In this document: in pieces, positions 1-7,433 of the stretch
Numbering within the stretch: the first letter of the stretch is position 1
How the letters are laid out: the number at the start of each line of letters is the position of its first letter
NCBI GenBank assembly: GCA_002364215.1
Contig: DEXQ01000013.1
Coordinates: forward strand, 1 to 44,390
Direction: 5' to 3'
Length of the DNA stretch: 44,390 bases
Source: Aequorivita sp. UBA3180
GTDB lineage: Bacteria > Bacteroidota > Bacteroidia > Flavobacteriales > Flavobacteriaceae
The notes under the pieces: model-generated
Database searches by the model: none
Told to the model about the DNA's origin: nothing
The model's input: the letters and a program-made list of their open reading frames with translations, nothing else
Translations under genes and position numbers: made by a program

Positions 1-3
1 TAG

Positions 4-87
4 CCATATTTCAGGACAAGACACTATGTCGAAATAACCAGAATATTGCACGAAAGAATGGATTTAAAGAAAAGAATAACCGAATAA
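4..87 (+). pseudogene. ParE-type toxin relic, C-terminal end
   Basis: Reading from base 4, the frame gives a short tail that includes VEITRILHERMDLKKRITE and then a stop. This matches the usual C-terminus of RelE/ParE-superfamily toxins (pattern I.RILHxRMD...R). The codon at 1-3 is TAG in the same frame and no start codon precedes the motif, so this is not an intact gene. The next frame over just upstream (around bases 3-25) reads AIFQDKTL, which resembles the FYR-like segment that normally precedes this motif, so a single-base frameshift is likely. The rest of the gene may lie left of the window. The family call is from motif memory only. Confidence 0.45.
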
Positions 88-293
88 AAAACTGCACACA
101 ACAATGGCTCCTATGAAAAGCACTAATCCCGTTCTTCAAAAGTTTTTTATTTTAATCAGCTCATAATGGTTGTTTTGGAGTGTTTAAATGTTGGCTACAA
201 GCTGACAAAAGGTTAGTACTTGCCATGAAATAAATTTTAAACGCCATTTTTGATACTTTTTAGAATTAACAACCAACTGAAAAATAAAAGATT

Positions 294-731
294 TTGGCAC
301 ATATAAATCCACATATTAACTTCAATGGAAATGCCGAAGAAGCGTTTAAATTTTACAAATCGGTATTTGGCGGAGAATTCACAAAATTAATGCGTTTTAA
401 AGATTTAGCAAATGCTGAATTTAAAGTGGCAGAAAACGAAGTGAATAAAATAATGCACATTGCCCTGCCAATAGGCAATAGTATTTTAATGGCAAATGAT
501 GTACCTGAGGTATTGGGGCTAACGAATGAAAATGAGCACAGAAGTAAAATTGTAATTAGTGCAGAAAGCAGACATGAAGCTGACAAATTATTTAATGGTC
601 TTTCATCTGGCGGAAATATTGAAATGCCCATAGAAGACAGTCCTTGGGGTACCTATACAGGTATGTTTAGGGACAAATACGGAATAGAATGGATGGTGGA
701 TTTTGATCCAAAACAAAATTTGACTGAATAA
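294..731 (+). CDS. VOC family protein (PhnB/glyoxalase-like)
   Basis: A 145-residue single-domain protein of the vicinal oxygen chelate fold, PhnB-like branch. It opens with INPHINFNGNAEEAFKFYKS, the typical first beta-alpha unit of the family, and ends with YGIEWMVDFD, the typical last strand. Members are small cytoplasmic proteins with metal or small-ligand pockets; the substrate of this one cannot be told. The start is TTG at 294, since an in-frame TAA lies at 285-287 and no ATG precedes the conserved INPHINF. It stands alone between two ParE-type relics, in what looks like an accessory patch. The family call is firm, the function unknown. Confidence 0.85.
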   Translation: MAHINPHINFNGNAEEAFKFYKSVFGGEFTKLMRFKDLANAEFKVAENEVNKIMHIALPIGNSILMANDVPEVLGLTNENEHRSKIVISAESRHEADKLFNGLSSGGNIEMPIEDSPWGTYTGMFRDKYGIEWMVDFDPKQNLTE

Positions 732-745
732 CATAGTCAACACTT

Positions 746-832
746 ATGAGTAAAAACCAATATCGAATAAGTAAACAAGCGATTGATGGAATTGACTTTG
801 TCTCTAAACCAACCATTTATAAATTGGAATGA
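746..832 (+). pseudogene. ParE-type toxin relic, N-terminal part
   Basis: A 28-codon reading frame starts with ATG and gives MSKNQYRISKQAIDGID, the usual N-terminus of Bacteroidetes ParE/RelE-type toxins (xYxISKxAIDDLxxIW). It then runs into FVSKPTIYKLE and a stop. The second part resembles the middle of the same family (the EIxFISKN segment), so an internal deletion joins the start to the middle and the C-terminal half is gone. Intact toxins are about 95-105 residues. It may still be transcribed after the VOC gene, 14 nt upstream, but it cannot make a working toxin. No antitoxin gene is visible. Confidence 0.5.
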
Positions 833-856
833 TAAACTGTATTACAATTAAACCTA

Positions 857-3133
857 TCAATTTTTAATAAGCTTTATTGTATGGCTTTTTTTGTTTGAAG
901 AAGTTATTTTACAGAAATAAATTCCTTTAGACTGTGGTGTCAGGTCAAGCAGGATGCTATTTTCACCAATTGAAACATCTTTTAAATCCAGACTTTTTAT
1001 ATTTCTTCCCAATAGATCAAAAACCTCTATGGAAACTGGACTAGTATTTTTTGAATGGAAAACTATAGTAGTAGTTTCAGAAAAAGGATTGGGGTAATTT
1101 AGCCCATCCATTTGTTCTGTAAAAGCGATATCATTTACACCCAGTGTTCTTTCCAGAGTTCGGTCTATACAGTCAAACCCATCAATTCCATCCGGATTAT
1201 AAATACTGAAACCTTCGCTCTGGGTTAGGGCCCAAACATTTCCAAAAGAATCTACTGCTATATCTTCTACCTGTTTGTGCGCCAAGGGGGAGCTACCGTC
1301 CAAAAAGGTAGTAAAGGTATTTCCAGTGCCGTCAAAATATGAGATACCGCCATAATAGGGCCAAATTTGTGTGTTATGGGCGCTTATGTAAATATTGTTG
1401 GCCGTATCAAAATCTATGGCCGTTACATAATCAGCTGCAATGTTGCTGTTTGACTCATTCCAATTGGTCCAAGTTGTGCCGTCATATTTCCATAAACCGG
1501 TAGTGGTGCCTAGCCACATATTGTCATTGGCGTCAAAAGCGACGTGAAGTACGTGCTCGATGCCTTGAGGAGATAAGTCTATATTGGTCCACGATCCATT
1601 TTCAAATACATCTATACCTTGGTAACTACCCACATACATGGCATTGCCACGAGACCCCAGACTATATGGAGGACCGGACAATCCGTTAGACATGTTCCAG
1701 ACAGTCCAAGTGTCGGCAACCTTATCAAACATAATAGCGTTATTGTCAGTTAGCGCAAACAATTTACCGTCATCAGTGGCATTCAATTCTTCAATAAATT
1801 GAAGCGCCGGGGTGGAATTGGTATTGTCATAAGTAGTCCAGGCGGCATAGTCCCAATAATTACCGTCCGGAACATGAATAATATAGCCCGAGGTGCCAGT
1901 ATATGAAAACCAAATATCGCCATCGGCATCTTCAGTAATTGAGGTTCCGATGGTAGTGGAATATAACGTCTGCGGATTTGGGAATAAACCCCCGTTCTCC
2001 GGGCCATAGACTTCCCAATTTGGGCAATCAAAAACTTGAATGCCCCCATTGCCGTTGGCAAACCATCTACGGTCATTGCTGTCTATAAAAATATCCTCGT
2101 TGAAATTGGTTGGCAGTCCGGTATTGTAAGCTGTATATCGAATCCAGCCCGTACCATCGTTTTTTGCCACCTCACCGTAGCCAGATACCCAGTAAGTGCC
2201 GTTATCGTCAATATAGGAATCAAACATGCTTAGGTTCATATATTCTGAAGTCCATGTAGTTCCGTCAAATAGCAATACGCGGTAATTGGAACCCTCAGCT
2301 ATAATGACCTGATCACCGTGTATGGCCAGCGATCTGCCCTGTACGTTTGAAATAGGCCAATCACTTTCGTTAATTTGTGTCCAAGCGGTGCCGTCAAAAA
2401 TATCGACTGCATTACCCACCAAAGCCCAAACCTTATTTTGGTCATCAATTGCAACTTCCCAAACATTATCTGCCGAAAGGCCACTATTTGCAGTGGTATA
2501 GTGCTGCCAGGTTGTACCGTCAAAAGAAATAAGGCCATTGTTTGAAGCTATCCACTTTACATCATTGCCATCAATGGCTATATCCCTCAAATTGGATCCC
2601 GAGGGAAGACCTGAGTTTGAGGAAGTATAGTAATTCCAAGTAGCGCCATCAAAATAACCCACGCCTCCCAAAGCTGGGTCGCTATTGGTATTTACAGTCC
2701 AGACCGTATCGCCTGCACCTATGGCTATTCCCTCAACATCGGTACTTAAAAAAGGGGTGTTAGAAGCATCATAATGCGTCCAATTCAAGCCGTCGCCAGA
2801 AGTGGTAATACCTGCTTCAGAGCCGACCCATATAATACCCGTACTGTCAAAAGCAATGTCATAAATCAATCCGTTTGGCAAATATTCATCAGAATAGGTG
2901 GACCAATTAGTATAAACAGTATCAGTAGTAGCAATGCGCACCAAACTACCTTCGTCTGAAGACTCATAGCCTCCAGTCCATATATTGCCAAAGGCATCGC
3001 CCTGCACAACAAAATGTAGCGCCCCGCCTATGCCTGTATTTTCTTTACGGAGATAGGTCCAGTTGGGATCTTGGGCAAAAGTTTGGATTGTAAACGATAG
3101 TAAAATTATATTGATAAGTACTTTTGTTTTCAT
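857..3133 (-). CDS. Secreted beta-propeller protein with T9SS type A sorting domain
   Basis: A 758-residue exported protein. The chosen start at 3133 places a signal peptide (MKTKVLINIILLSFTIQTFA, then QDPNW) at the N-terminus; an in-frame ATG 33 nt further up only adds charged residues. The body repeats a unit of about 40-60 residues with the pattern IAxDxxGxxWxxxxxGxxxxDGTTWxxY, as in Reg_prop-type (two-component regulator propeller) blades. The last 75 or so residues have the type A sorting pattern: NYPNPFSETTTI, then VSIEVFDLLGR, then KGIYFCKI and a basic tail. It is therefore expected on the cell surface or released through T9SS. The ligand is unknown. It is transcribed away from pepP and stands alone. 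Confidence 0.85.
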   Translation of the reverse strand: MKTKVLINIILLSFTIQTFAQDPNWTYLRKENTGIGGALHFVVQGDAFGNIWTGGYESSDEGSLVRIATTDTVYTNWSTYSDEYLPNGLIYDIAFDSTGIIWVGSEAGITTSGDGLNWTHYDASNTPFLSTDVEGIAIGAGDTVWTVNTNSDPALGGVGYFDGATWNYYTSSNSGLPSGSNLRDIAIDGNDVKWIASNNGLISFDGTTWQHYTTANSGLSADNVWEVAIDDQNKVWALVGNAVDIFDGTAWTQINESDWPISNVQGRSLAIHGDQVIIAEGSNYRVLLFDGTTWTSEYMNLSMFDSYIDDNGTYWVSGYGEVAKNDGTGWIRYTAYNTGLPTNFNEDIFIDSNDRRWFANGNGGIQVFDCPNWEVYGPENGGLFPNPQTLYSTTIGTSITEDADGDIWFSYTGTSGYIIHVPDGNYWDYAAWTTYDNTNSTPALQFIEELNATDDGKLFALTDNNAIMFDKVADTWTVWNMSNGLSGPPYSLGSRGNAMYVGSYQGIDVFENGSWTNIDLSPQGIEHVLHVAFDANDNMWLGTTTGLWKYDGTTWTNWNESNSNIAADYVTAIDFDTANNIYISAHNTQIWPYYGGISYFDGTGNTFTTFLDGSSPLAHKQVEDIAVDSFGNVWALTQSEGFSIYNPDGIDGFDCIDRTLERTLGVNDIAFTEQMDGLNYPNPFSETTTIVFHSKNTSPVSIEVFDLLGRNIKSLDLKDVSIGENSILLDLTPQSKGIYFCKITSSNKKSHTIKLIKN

Positions 3134-3180
3134 AAGTGTTCTTTTTAAAAAGACAATCATCGGCAAAAAAACCCTACCCT

Positions 3181-3201
3181 AATTTACAATTTTTGTAAAT
3201 T
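3181..3201. promoter_or_regulatory. 9-3-9 perfect inverted repeat in the divergent propeller/pepP spacer
   Basis: AATTTACAA, a TTT spacer and TTGTAAATT form a perfect dyad. It lies about 50 bp upstream of the propeller gene start and 118 bp upstream of the pepP start. It could be an operator or a cruciform-prone AT palindrome. No T-run follows on either strand, so a terminator is unlikely. No regulator can be assigned. Confidence 0.3.
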
Positions 3202-3288
3202 ATAAGTTTAATATTGAGTTTTTAGTGCCCCAAACCGAATTTAATTCACTTTTAACCCTTGAATATCCGTAGATAACTTTATAATAAT

Positions 3289-3296
3289 TAATTTTG
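3289..3296 (+). promoter_or_regulatory. Candidate -7 box for pepP
   Basis: TAATTTTG fits the Bacteroidetes -7 consensus TAnnTTTG and sits 22 bp before the pepP ATG. No TTG -33 box lies at the usual 17-23 bp spacing (the nearest is 27 bp upstream), so the call rests on one box. Confidence 0.3.
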
Positions 3297-3318
3297 AAGA
3301 AATTCATAAAACAATACG

Positions 3319-4611
3319 ATGAAATACGATCAAATCTCCAACAAACTCTTTATAAAAAACCGCAAAAACTTTATGGCCCAGATGAAGCCAAAGAGTGTGG
3401 CGGTCTTTAACAGTAACGATATTTTTCCAATAGGTGCAGACAGCACCATGCCCTTTCAGCAGGCACGTGATATTTTTTACTTAACGGGTGCAGACCAAGA
3501 GGAAACCATGCTTGTTCTTTTTCCAGACGCGCCAAACAAGGACCACCGCGAAATGCTTTTTGTGCGAGAAACCAACGACCATATTGCCGTTTGGGAAGGC
3601 GAAAAACTTACCAAGGAAAAAGCTACTGAGATAAGCGGAATAAGATCCATTTACTGGCTGAAGGAGTTCGACAAGATTTTCTTTGAAGTAATGACCCAAG
3701 CCGAACGTGTTTATTTTAACACCAACGAGCATTACCGCCAGAGCGTGGAAACCGAGACACGCGAAGACCGTTTCATCCAAAAAACAAAGGAGAAGTTTCT
3801 GGCACACAGTTGGGAACGCAGTAATCCAATTTTACAACGCCTGCGTTCCGTAAAGGACAAAATTGAAATAGACCTAATGCAGCAAGCCTGCAACATCACC
3901 GAAAAAGGTTTTAGAAGACTCCTGAACTTCGTAAAACCCGGTGTGTGGGAATATGAAATTGAGGCGGAGCTTATGCACGAGTTTTTAAGAAACCGTTCCC
4001 GCGGTTTTGCTTATACGCCCATCATAGCAAGTGGAAATAGCGCCAACGTGCTACATTACATCGAAAACAACCAACAGTGCAAAAAAGGCGATTTGCTTCT
4101 TTTGGACGTGGGTGCCGAATATGCAAACTACTCCAGTGATATGACACGTACCATTCCCGTAAGTGGAAAGTTTAGCAAACGCCAGCGCGAGGTTTATGAT
4201 GCTGTGAAAAAAGTTAAGGACGATGCCACAAAAATGCTGGTCCCCGGCAATTACTGGAAGAAGTATCACGAAGAAGTGGGCAAACTGATGACCAAAGCCC
4301 TCTTGGACCTAAAGCTTCTGGACAAAGCCGATGTAAAAAACGAAGACCCAAACTGGCCTGCCTACAAAAAATACTTTATGCACGGCACCAGCCACCACAT
4401 AGGCCTGGATACACACGATTATGGAATTCTTTGGGAAAAGATGACCGAGAACATGGTATTTACCGTGGAACCGGGAATCTATATTCCAGAGGAAGGTTTT
4501 GGAGTCCGTTTGGAAGATGATGTAGTTATCCAGAAAAAAGGTGAACCCTTTAACTTGATGCGCAACATACCTATTGAGGCGGAAGAGATTGAAGAAATTA
4601 TGAATAATTAG
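3319..4611 (+). CDS. pepP: Xaa-Pro aminopeptidase (aminopeptidase P, M24B)
   Basis: A 430-residue cytoplasmic metallopeptidase that removes an N-terminal residue next to proline. Residues 1-175 form the aminopeptidase P N-domain (DIFYLTGADQEE near 51-62). The creatinase/pita-bread catalytic domain follows and holds all five dimetal ligands: D263 (LLDVGAEY), D274 (SSDMTRT), H359 (HGTSHH), E394 (TVEPGIY) and E409 (VRLEDD), plus H246 in NVLHY as the substrate-side His. Length and order match the E. coli PepP class. No signal peptide is present. It lies alone, 152 bp from the divergent propeller gene. All key residues are present, so it should be active. Confidence 0.95.
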   Translation: MKYDQISNKLFIKNRKNFMAQMKPKSVAVFNSNDIFPIGADSTMPFQQARDIFYLTGADQEETMLVLFPDAPNKDHREMLFVRETNDHIAVWEGEKLTKEKATEISGIRSIYWLKEFDKIFFEVMTQAERVYFNTNEHYRQSVETETREDRFIQKTKEKFLAHSWERSNPILQRLRSVKDKIEIDLMQQACNITEKGFRRLLNFVKPGVWEYEIEAELMHEFLRNRSRGFAYTPIIASGNSANVLHYIENNQQCKKGDLLLLDVGAEYANYSSDMTRTIPVSGKFSKRQREVYDAVKKVKDDATKMLVPGNYWKKYHEEVGKLMTKALLDLKLLDKADVKNEDPNWPAYKKYFMHGTSHHIGLDTHDYGILWEKMTENMVFTVEPGIYIPEEGFGVRLEDDVVIQKKGEPFNLMRNIPIEAEEIEEIMNN

Positions 4612-4630
4612 AAGCCGAGAGCCAAGAATC
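4610..4630 (+). repeat. Heptamer array after pepP stop (3 units)
   Basis: Immediately at the pepP stop codon lie agaagcc, gagagcc and aagaatc, three contiguous 7-mers of shared pattern NNGANNC, followed by a degenerate aaaactt. This is one of several period-7 arrays in spacers of this window, each with a different unit sequence. Confidence 0.45.
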
Positions 4631-4638
4631 AAAACTTT

Positions 4639-4700
4639 AGACCTAATAGATTTTCCTTCTTTCTACGAACTACTGTGAAAGAGAAAAAACTGTTAGGTCT
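4639..4700. repeat. Degenerate palindromic element (11-bp arms)
   Basis: agacctaatag at 4639-4649 and ctgttaggtct at 4690-4700 are complementary except for one G-T-type mismatch, with a 40-nt interior. The right arm runs into TTTTT. It resembles the AACCTGTTAGGTCT-type dispersed palindromes I remember from other flavobacterial spacers, here with an expanded loop. A weak terminator role for the pepP transcript is possible. Confidence 0.4.
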
Positions 4701-4720
4701 TTTTGAGCCCGGCAGGATTT

Positions 4721-5035
4721 ATGGAAATATCAAATCTTTTAATTGGCGTTTTTCTAATCATACTTGGAGTTGTTGTAAAACATTTCAAATTATATTTCTT
4801 AATTGCCGGTTATAATACCATGAGCAAGGCTGATAAGGAAAAAGTTGATATTGAAAGAGTAGCTACACTTTTAAGAAATGTCATGGTTTTTATGGGCTTG
4901 GCTCTTATTTTATTGGGATTAGCCAGTTCATACATGGATACGCCTGAAATTGCCGACTATCTGTTTTTTCCAATTATAATTGGAGGCGTAATATATCTTA
5001 TTGTTAAATCGAATTCCAAAGCCTATAAAAAGTAG
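4721..5035 (+). CDS. DUF3784 family small membrane protein
   Basis: A 104-residue inner-membrane protein with three predicted hydrophobic helices, at about 5-20, 55-70 and 82-97. Between helices 1 and 2 sits LIAGYNTMSKADKEKVDIER, the signature of the DUF3784 family, which has no known function. The ATG at 4721 is preferred over an upstream in-frame TTG at 4703, because the family begins directly with the first helix. It is 21 bp before the hydrolase and on the same strand, so the two may be cotranscribed. Confidence 0.75.
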   Translation: MEISNLLIGVFLIILGVVVKHFKLYFLIAGYNTMSKADKEKVDIERVATLLRNVMVFMGLALILLGLASSYMDTPEIADYLFFPIIIGGVIYLIVKSNSKAYKK

Positions 5036-5056
5036 GTTTAATTAGCTTTTCACCAG

Positions 5057-5827
5057 GTGACTCTTCGTTATAAAAATATTCCTATCCATTACGAAACCTT
5101 CGGAAATGGTCCTGCTATTGTTTTACTTCACGGTTTTTTGGAAAGTGCCACCATGTGGAAACCCTTGATTCCGCAGTTGTCAAAAAATAACCTTGTAATC
5201 ACAATGGACTTTCCCGGTCACGGAAAGAGCGGCGTTATTGCTGAAATCCATACTATGGAATTGATGGCAGAAGTGGTGGATGAAATACTCCAAAAGCTAC
5301 AAATTTCGTCAGCAAGCTTTTTAGGCCACTCCATGGGTGGTTATGTTACCTTGGCCTATGTTGAATTATTTTCAGAAAAAGTAGAGAAAATAATTCTTTT
5401 AAATTCAACACCCGCCGCAGATTCCGAGGAAAGAAAAGAAAATCGTAACCGGGCACTGAAGGTTATAGACCAAAATCCGCAGGCTTACATAAGTATGGCT
5501 ATAGGAAATCTTTTTGCCGAAAGCTCCCGTGAAAAATTTTCGAAGGAAATTGAAACTTTGAAAAGTGAAGCGTTTTCTTTTCCAGTGGAAGGTATAAAGG
5601 CCGCCATTAAAGGAATGCGAGATAGAAAAGACAGGACTGTGGTTTTAAAGGATTTCAAAAAAGACAAACATGCGATTTTGGCCAAGGAAGATCCAATCTT
5701 ACCATTTTTAGAAGCAAAAAAGCTGGCAGAGCTTTGTGATGCATCGGTAAAAATTATTGAGGGCGGCCATATGAGTTTGATAGAAAACGGCAATTCTGTT
5801 GCGGAATACTTACATTTTATCGGATAA
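5057..5827 (+). CDS. Alpha/beta hydrolase
   Basis: A 256-residue alpha/beta-hydrolase-fold enzyme, probably cytoplasmic. The oxyanion-loop motif VLLHGFLES lies at 23-31, the nucleophile elbow GHSMGG has S92, the acid is probably D212 (AKEDPILP) and the catalytic His is H238 (EGGHMS). The cap lies between about 120 and 195. It looks like a small carboxylesterase or MenH-like hydrolase, but the substrate cannot be inferred. Translation starts at GTG (5057), 21 bp after the DUF3784 stop. No ATG lies near the conserved first strand. Confidence 0.85.
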   Translation: MTLRYKNIPIHYETFGNGPAIVLLHGFLESATMWKPLIPQLSKNNLVITMDFPGHGKSGVIAEIHTMELMAEVVDEILQKLQISSASFLGHSMGGYVTLAYVELFSEKVEKIILLNSTPAADSEERKENRNRALKVIDQNPQAYISMAIGNLFAESSREKFSKEIETLKSEAFSFPVEGIKAAIKGMRDRKDRTVVLKDFKKDKHAILAKEDPILPFLEAKKLAELCDASVKIIEGGHMSLIENGNSVAEYLHFIG

Positions 5828-5842
5828 AGTTTGCACTTTATC
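5823..5842 (+). terminator. Hairpin overlapping the hydrolase stop codon
   Basis: GATAAAGT-TTGC-ACTTTATC is a perfect 8-bp stem with a 4-nt loop that includes the hydrolase stop codon. It is followed by tagaaaaa rather than a T-run, so it may be a weak terminator or an mRNA-end stabiliser. Confidence 0.35.
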
Positions 5843-5890
5843 TAGAAAAATGTTAATATTGGGAAATTAATCATAATTAAATTAACAAAG

Positions 5891-6136
5891 ATGGATAAAG
5901 TTACGCCCCAAAGCCGACCTCCAATTTTGAGCCTTGTATGCACAGCATTTGGCCATGATTACATCGTAACCCGCAAAATTACCGATCACATTAATGAATA
6001 TAAATGTGCCTGTTGCGGGAAAGAGGTTTCGAACAGCTATTCTGGTAAATTTGAGTTACTTACCCGCAAACAACGCGAAGTGAATGAGTGTTTATCTTCG
6101 TTTTTCATTAAAAAGAAAAAACTTTCAATTCATTAG
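5891..6136 (+). CDS. Small Cys-rich (zinc-ribbon-like) hypothetical protein
   Basis: An 81-residue protein with no signal peptide. It contains SLVCTAFGHDY (Cys17 and His22) and, 20 residues on, EYKCACCGKEV with a Cys-x-x-Cys followed by Gly-Lys. That arrangement resembles one half-knuckle plus a C-G-H pair of small zinc ribbons (compare DUF1660-like phage proteins). The tail is very basic (FFIKKKKLSIH). This suggests metal binding and perhaps nucleic acid contact, but that is inference. It follows the hydrolase by 63 bp and converges on thiL. Confidence 0.55.
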   Translation: MDKVTPQSRPPILSLVCTAFGHDYIVTRKITDHINEYKCACCGKEVSNSYSGKFELLTRKQREVNECLSSFFIKKKKLSIH

Positions 6137-6209
6137 GAATCTGCAACTTTCCTCAAGATTCTTTTCCCTCTGAAATAGGGAACAGGCTTTTTATTGCCTT
6201 ATTTCAAAT

Positions 6210-7262
6210 TTAATCTTTACTTTTCAAGGCATTCCAACCACGTGCAATCAATGGTATTTTTGAACCGGCACGGCTAATTAAATGCACTCCTTCCTTTTCA
6301 TCGGTTATGTGTCCAATAACCGTTAAATGTGGATTTGCCTTTATTTTCGCAAAATCTTCGGTATTAATGGTGAAAAGCAATTCATAATCTTCCCCTCCGC
6401 TCAATGCTATTGTAGTGCTATCGAGATTGAATTCTTCACAGGCTGAAATAACCTGAGGATCCAATGGAATTTTATCTTCATACAAATTACACCCAACTTT
6501 TGAGCTGTTGCAGATATGTAATATTTCTGACGACAAACCATCGCTAATATCAATCATTGCAGTAGGCCCTACACCTAATTCTTTTAATAAGTTAGGAATA
6601 TCCTTTCGGGCCTCTGGTTTCAACTGCCGCTCCACTAAATACGAGTATGGTTCCAAATCGGGTTGCGAGTTGGGATTCACCTTAAAAACTTCCTTTTCAC
6701 GTTCCAAAACCTGTAGCCCCATATAAGCAGCGCCAAGGTCACCAGTTACAACCAATAAATCATTTTCTTTTGCACCACTTCTATACACGGCATCGCCTTT
6801 GCCCACTGTTCCTAGGGCTGTGATACTAATCAGCAACCCAGTAGTTGATGAGGTGGTGTCTCCGCCCACTAAATCTACGTTATATATTTTGGCTGCAGCC
6901 TGAATTCCTGCATATAGCTCTTCTAATGCTTCTACCGGAAATCTATTGGAAACTGCCACGCTAACAGTAATTTGTGATGGTTCTGCATTCATAGCATAAA
7001 CATCGGAAAGGTTTACGACCACAGCTTTGTACCCCAGATGCTTTAATGGAACGTAGCTTAAATCAAAATGAACGCCTTCTAGTAGCAAATCTGTAGTTAC
7101 CACCATTTCCTTTTTCGAATCACAAGAGATTACAGCAGCATCATCGCCAACACCTTTGACAGTGGACTTTTGCTTTATTTTGAAGTTTTTGGTTAGATGG
7201 TCAATCAAGCCAAATTCTCCTAAATTTTCAATATCAGTATTGGAGTTGTCTTTGTTCTCAAA
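6210..7262 (-). CDS. thiL: Thiamine-monophosphate kinase
   Basis: ThiL phosphorylates thiamine monophosphate to thiamine diphosphate with ATP, the last step of thiamine cofactor synthesis, in the cytoplasm. The 351-residue product has the PurM/ThiL-like motifs in order: GVGDDAAV at 38-45 (Mg/ATP Asp residues), TTDLLLEGVHF near 57-67, GGDTTSS at 134-140, MIDISDGLSSE near 227-237 and LSGGEDYELLF near 288-298. Length and motifs are typical. The ATG complement is at 7263-7265, so the coding region reaches 7265; the end given here is within one codon of it. No other thi gene is nearby. It is divergent from the choice-of-anchor-B gene. Confidence 0.93.
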   Translation of the reverse strand, partial: FENKDNSNTDIENLGEFGLIDHLTKNFKIKQKSTVKGVGDDAAVISCDSKKEMVVTTDLLLEGVHFDLSYVPLKHLGYKAVVVNLSDVYAMNAEPSQITVSVAVSNRFPVEALEELYAGIQAAAKIYNVDLVGGDTTSSTTGLLISITALGTVGKGDAVYRSGAKENDLLVVTGDLGAAYMGLQVLEREKEVFKVNPNSQPDLEPYSYLVERQLKPEARKDIPNLLKELGVGPTAMIDISDGLSSEILHICNSSKVGCNLYEDKIPLDPQVISACEEFNLDSTTIALSGGEDYELLFTINTEDFAKIKANPHLTVIGHITDEKEGVHLISRAGSKIPLIARGWNALKSKD

Positions 7263-7368
7263 CATGGATCAATTCTATTAGGGTTTTGGCAAAAATACAG
7301 CTTCAATAACCAATAAAAAAGCCAAATAGAATATTGCCATAAAATCACAATACTAATATTTAACCTTT

Positions 7369-7376
7369 TACGTTTG
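7369..7376 (+). promoter_or_regulatory. Candidate -7 box for the MbnP/MbnH operon
   Basis: TACGTTTG fits TAnnTTTG, 58 bp before the ATG of the first operon gene. No clear TTG lies 17-23 bp upstream, so the call is tentative. Confidence 0.3.
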
Positions 7377-7433
7377 TAGAAAAGCACATAATATGTTTAC
7401 ATTTAGCCACTTTTAAACCTTATCTTAAATCCA

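Noticed and set aside
95..205. An attC- or cassette-like recombination site between the ParE relic and the VOC gene (cacaacaatggct and atgttggctacaag)
   Set aside because: The two parts are only loosely complementary, and the RYYYAAC/GTTRRRY core boxes of attC are not present.
6162..6182. Terminator between the small Cys-rich gene and thiL (ttccct ... agggaa)
   Set aside because: Only a 6-bp stem with a weak tail; not enough to support.
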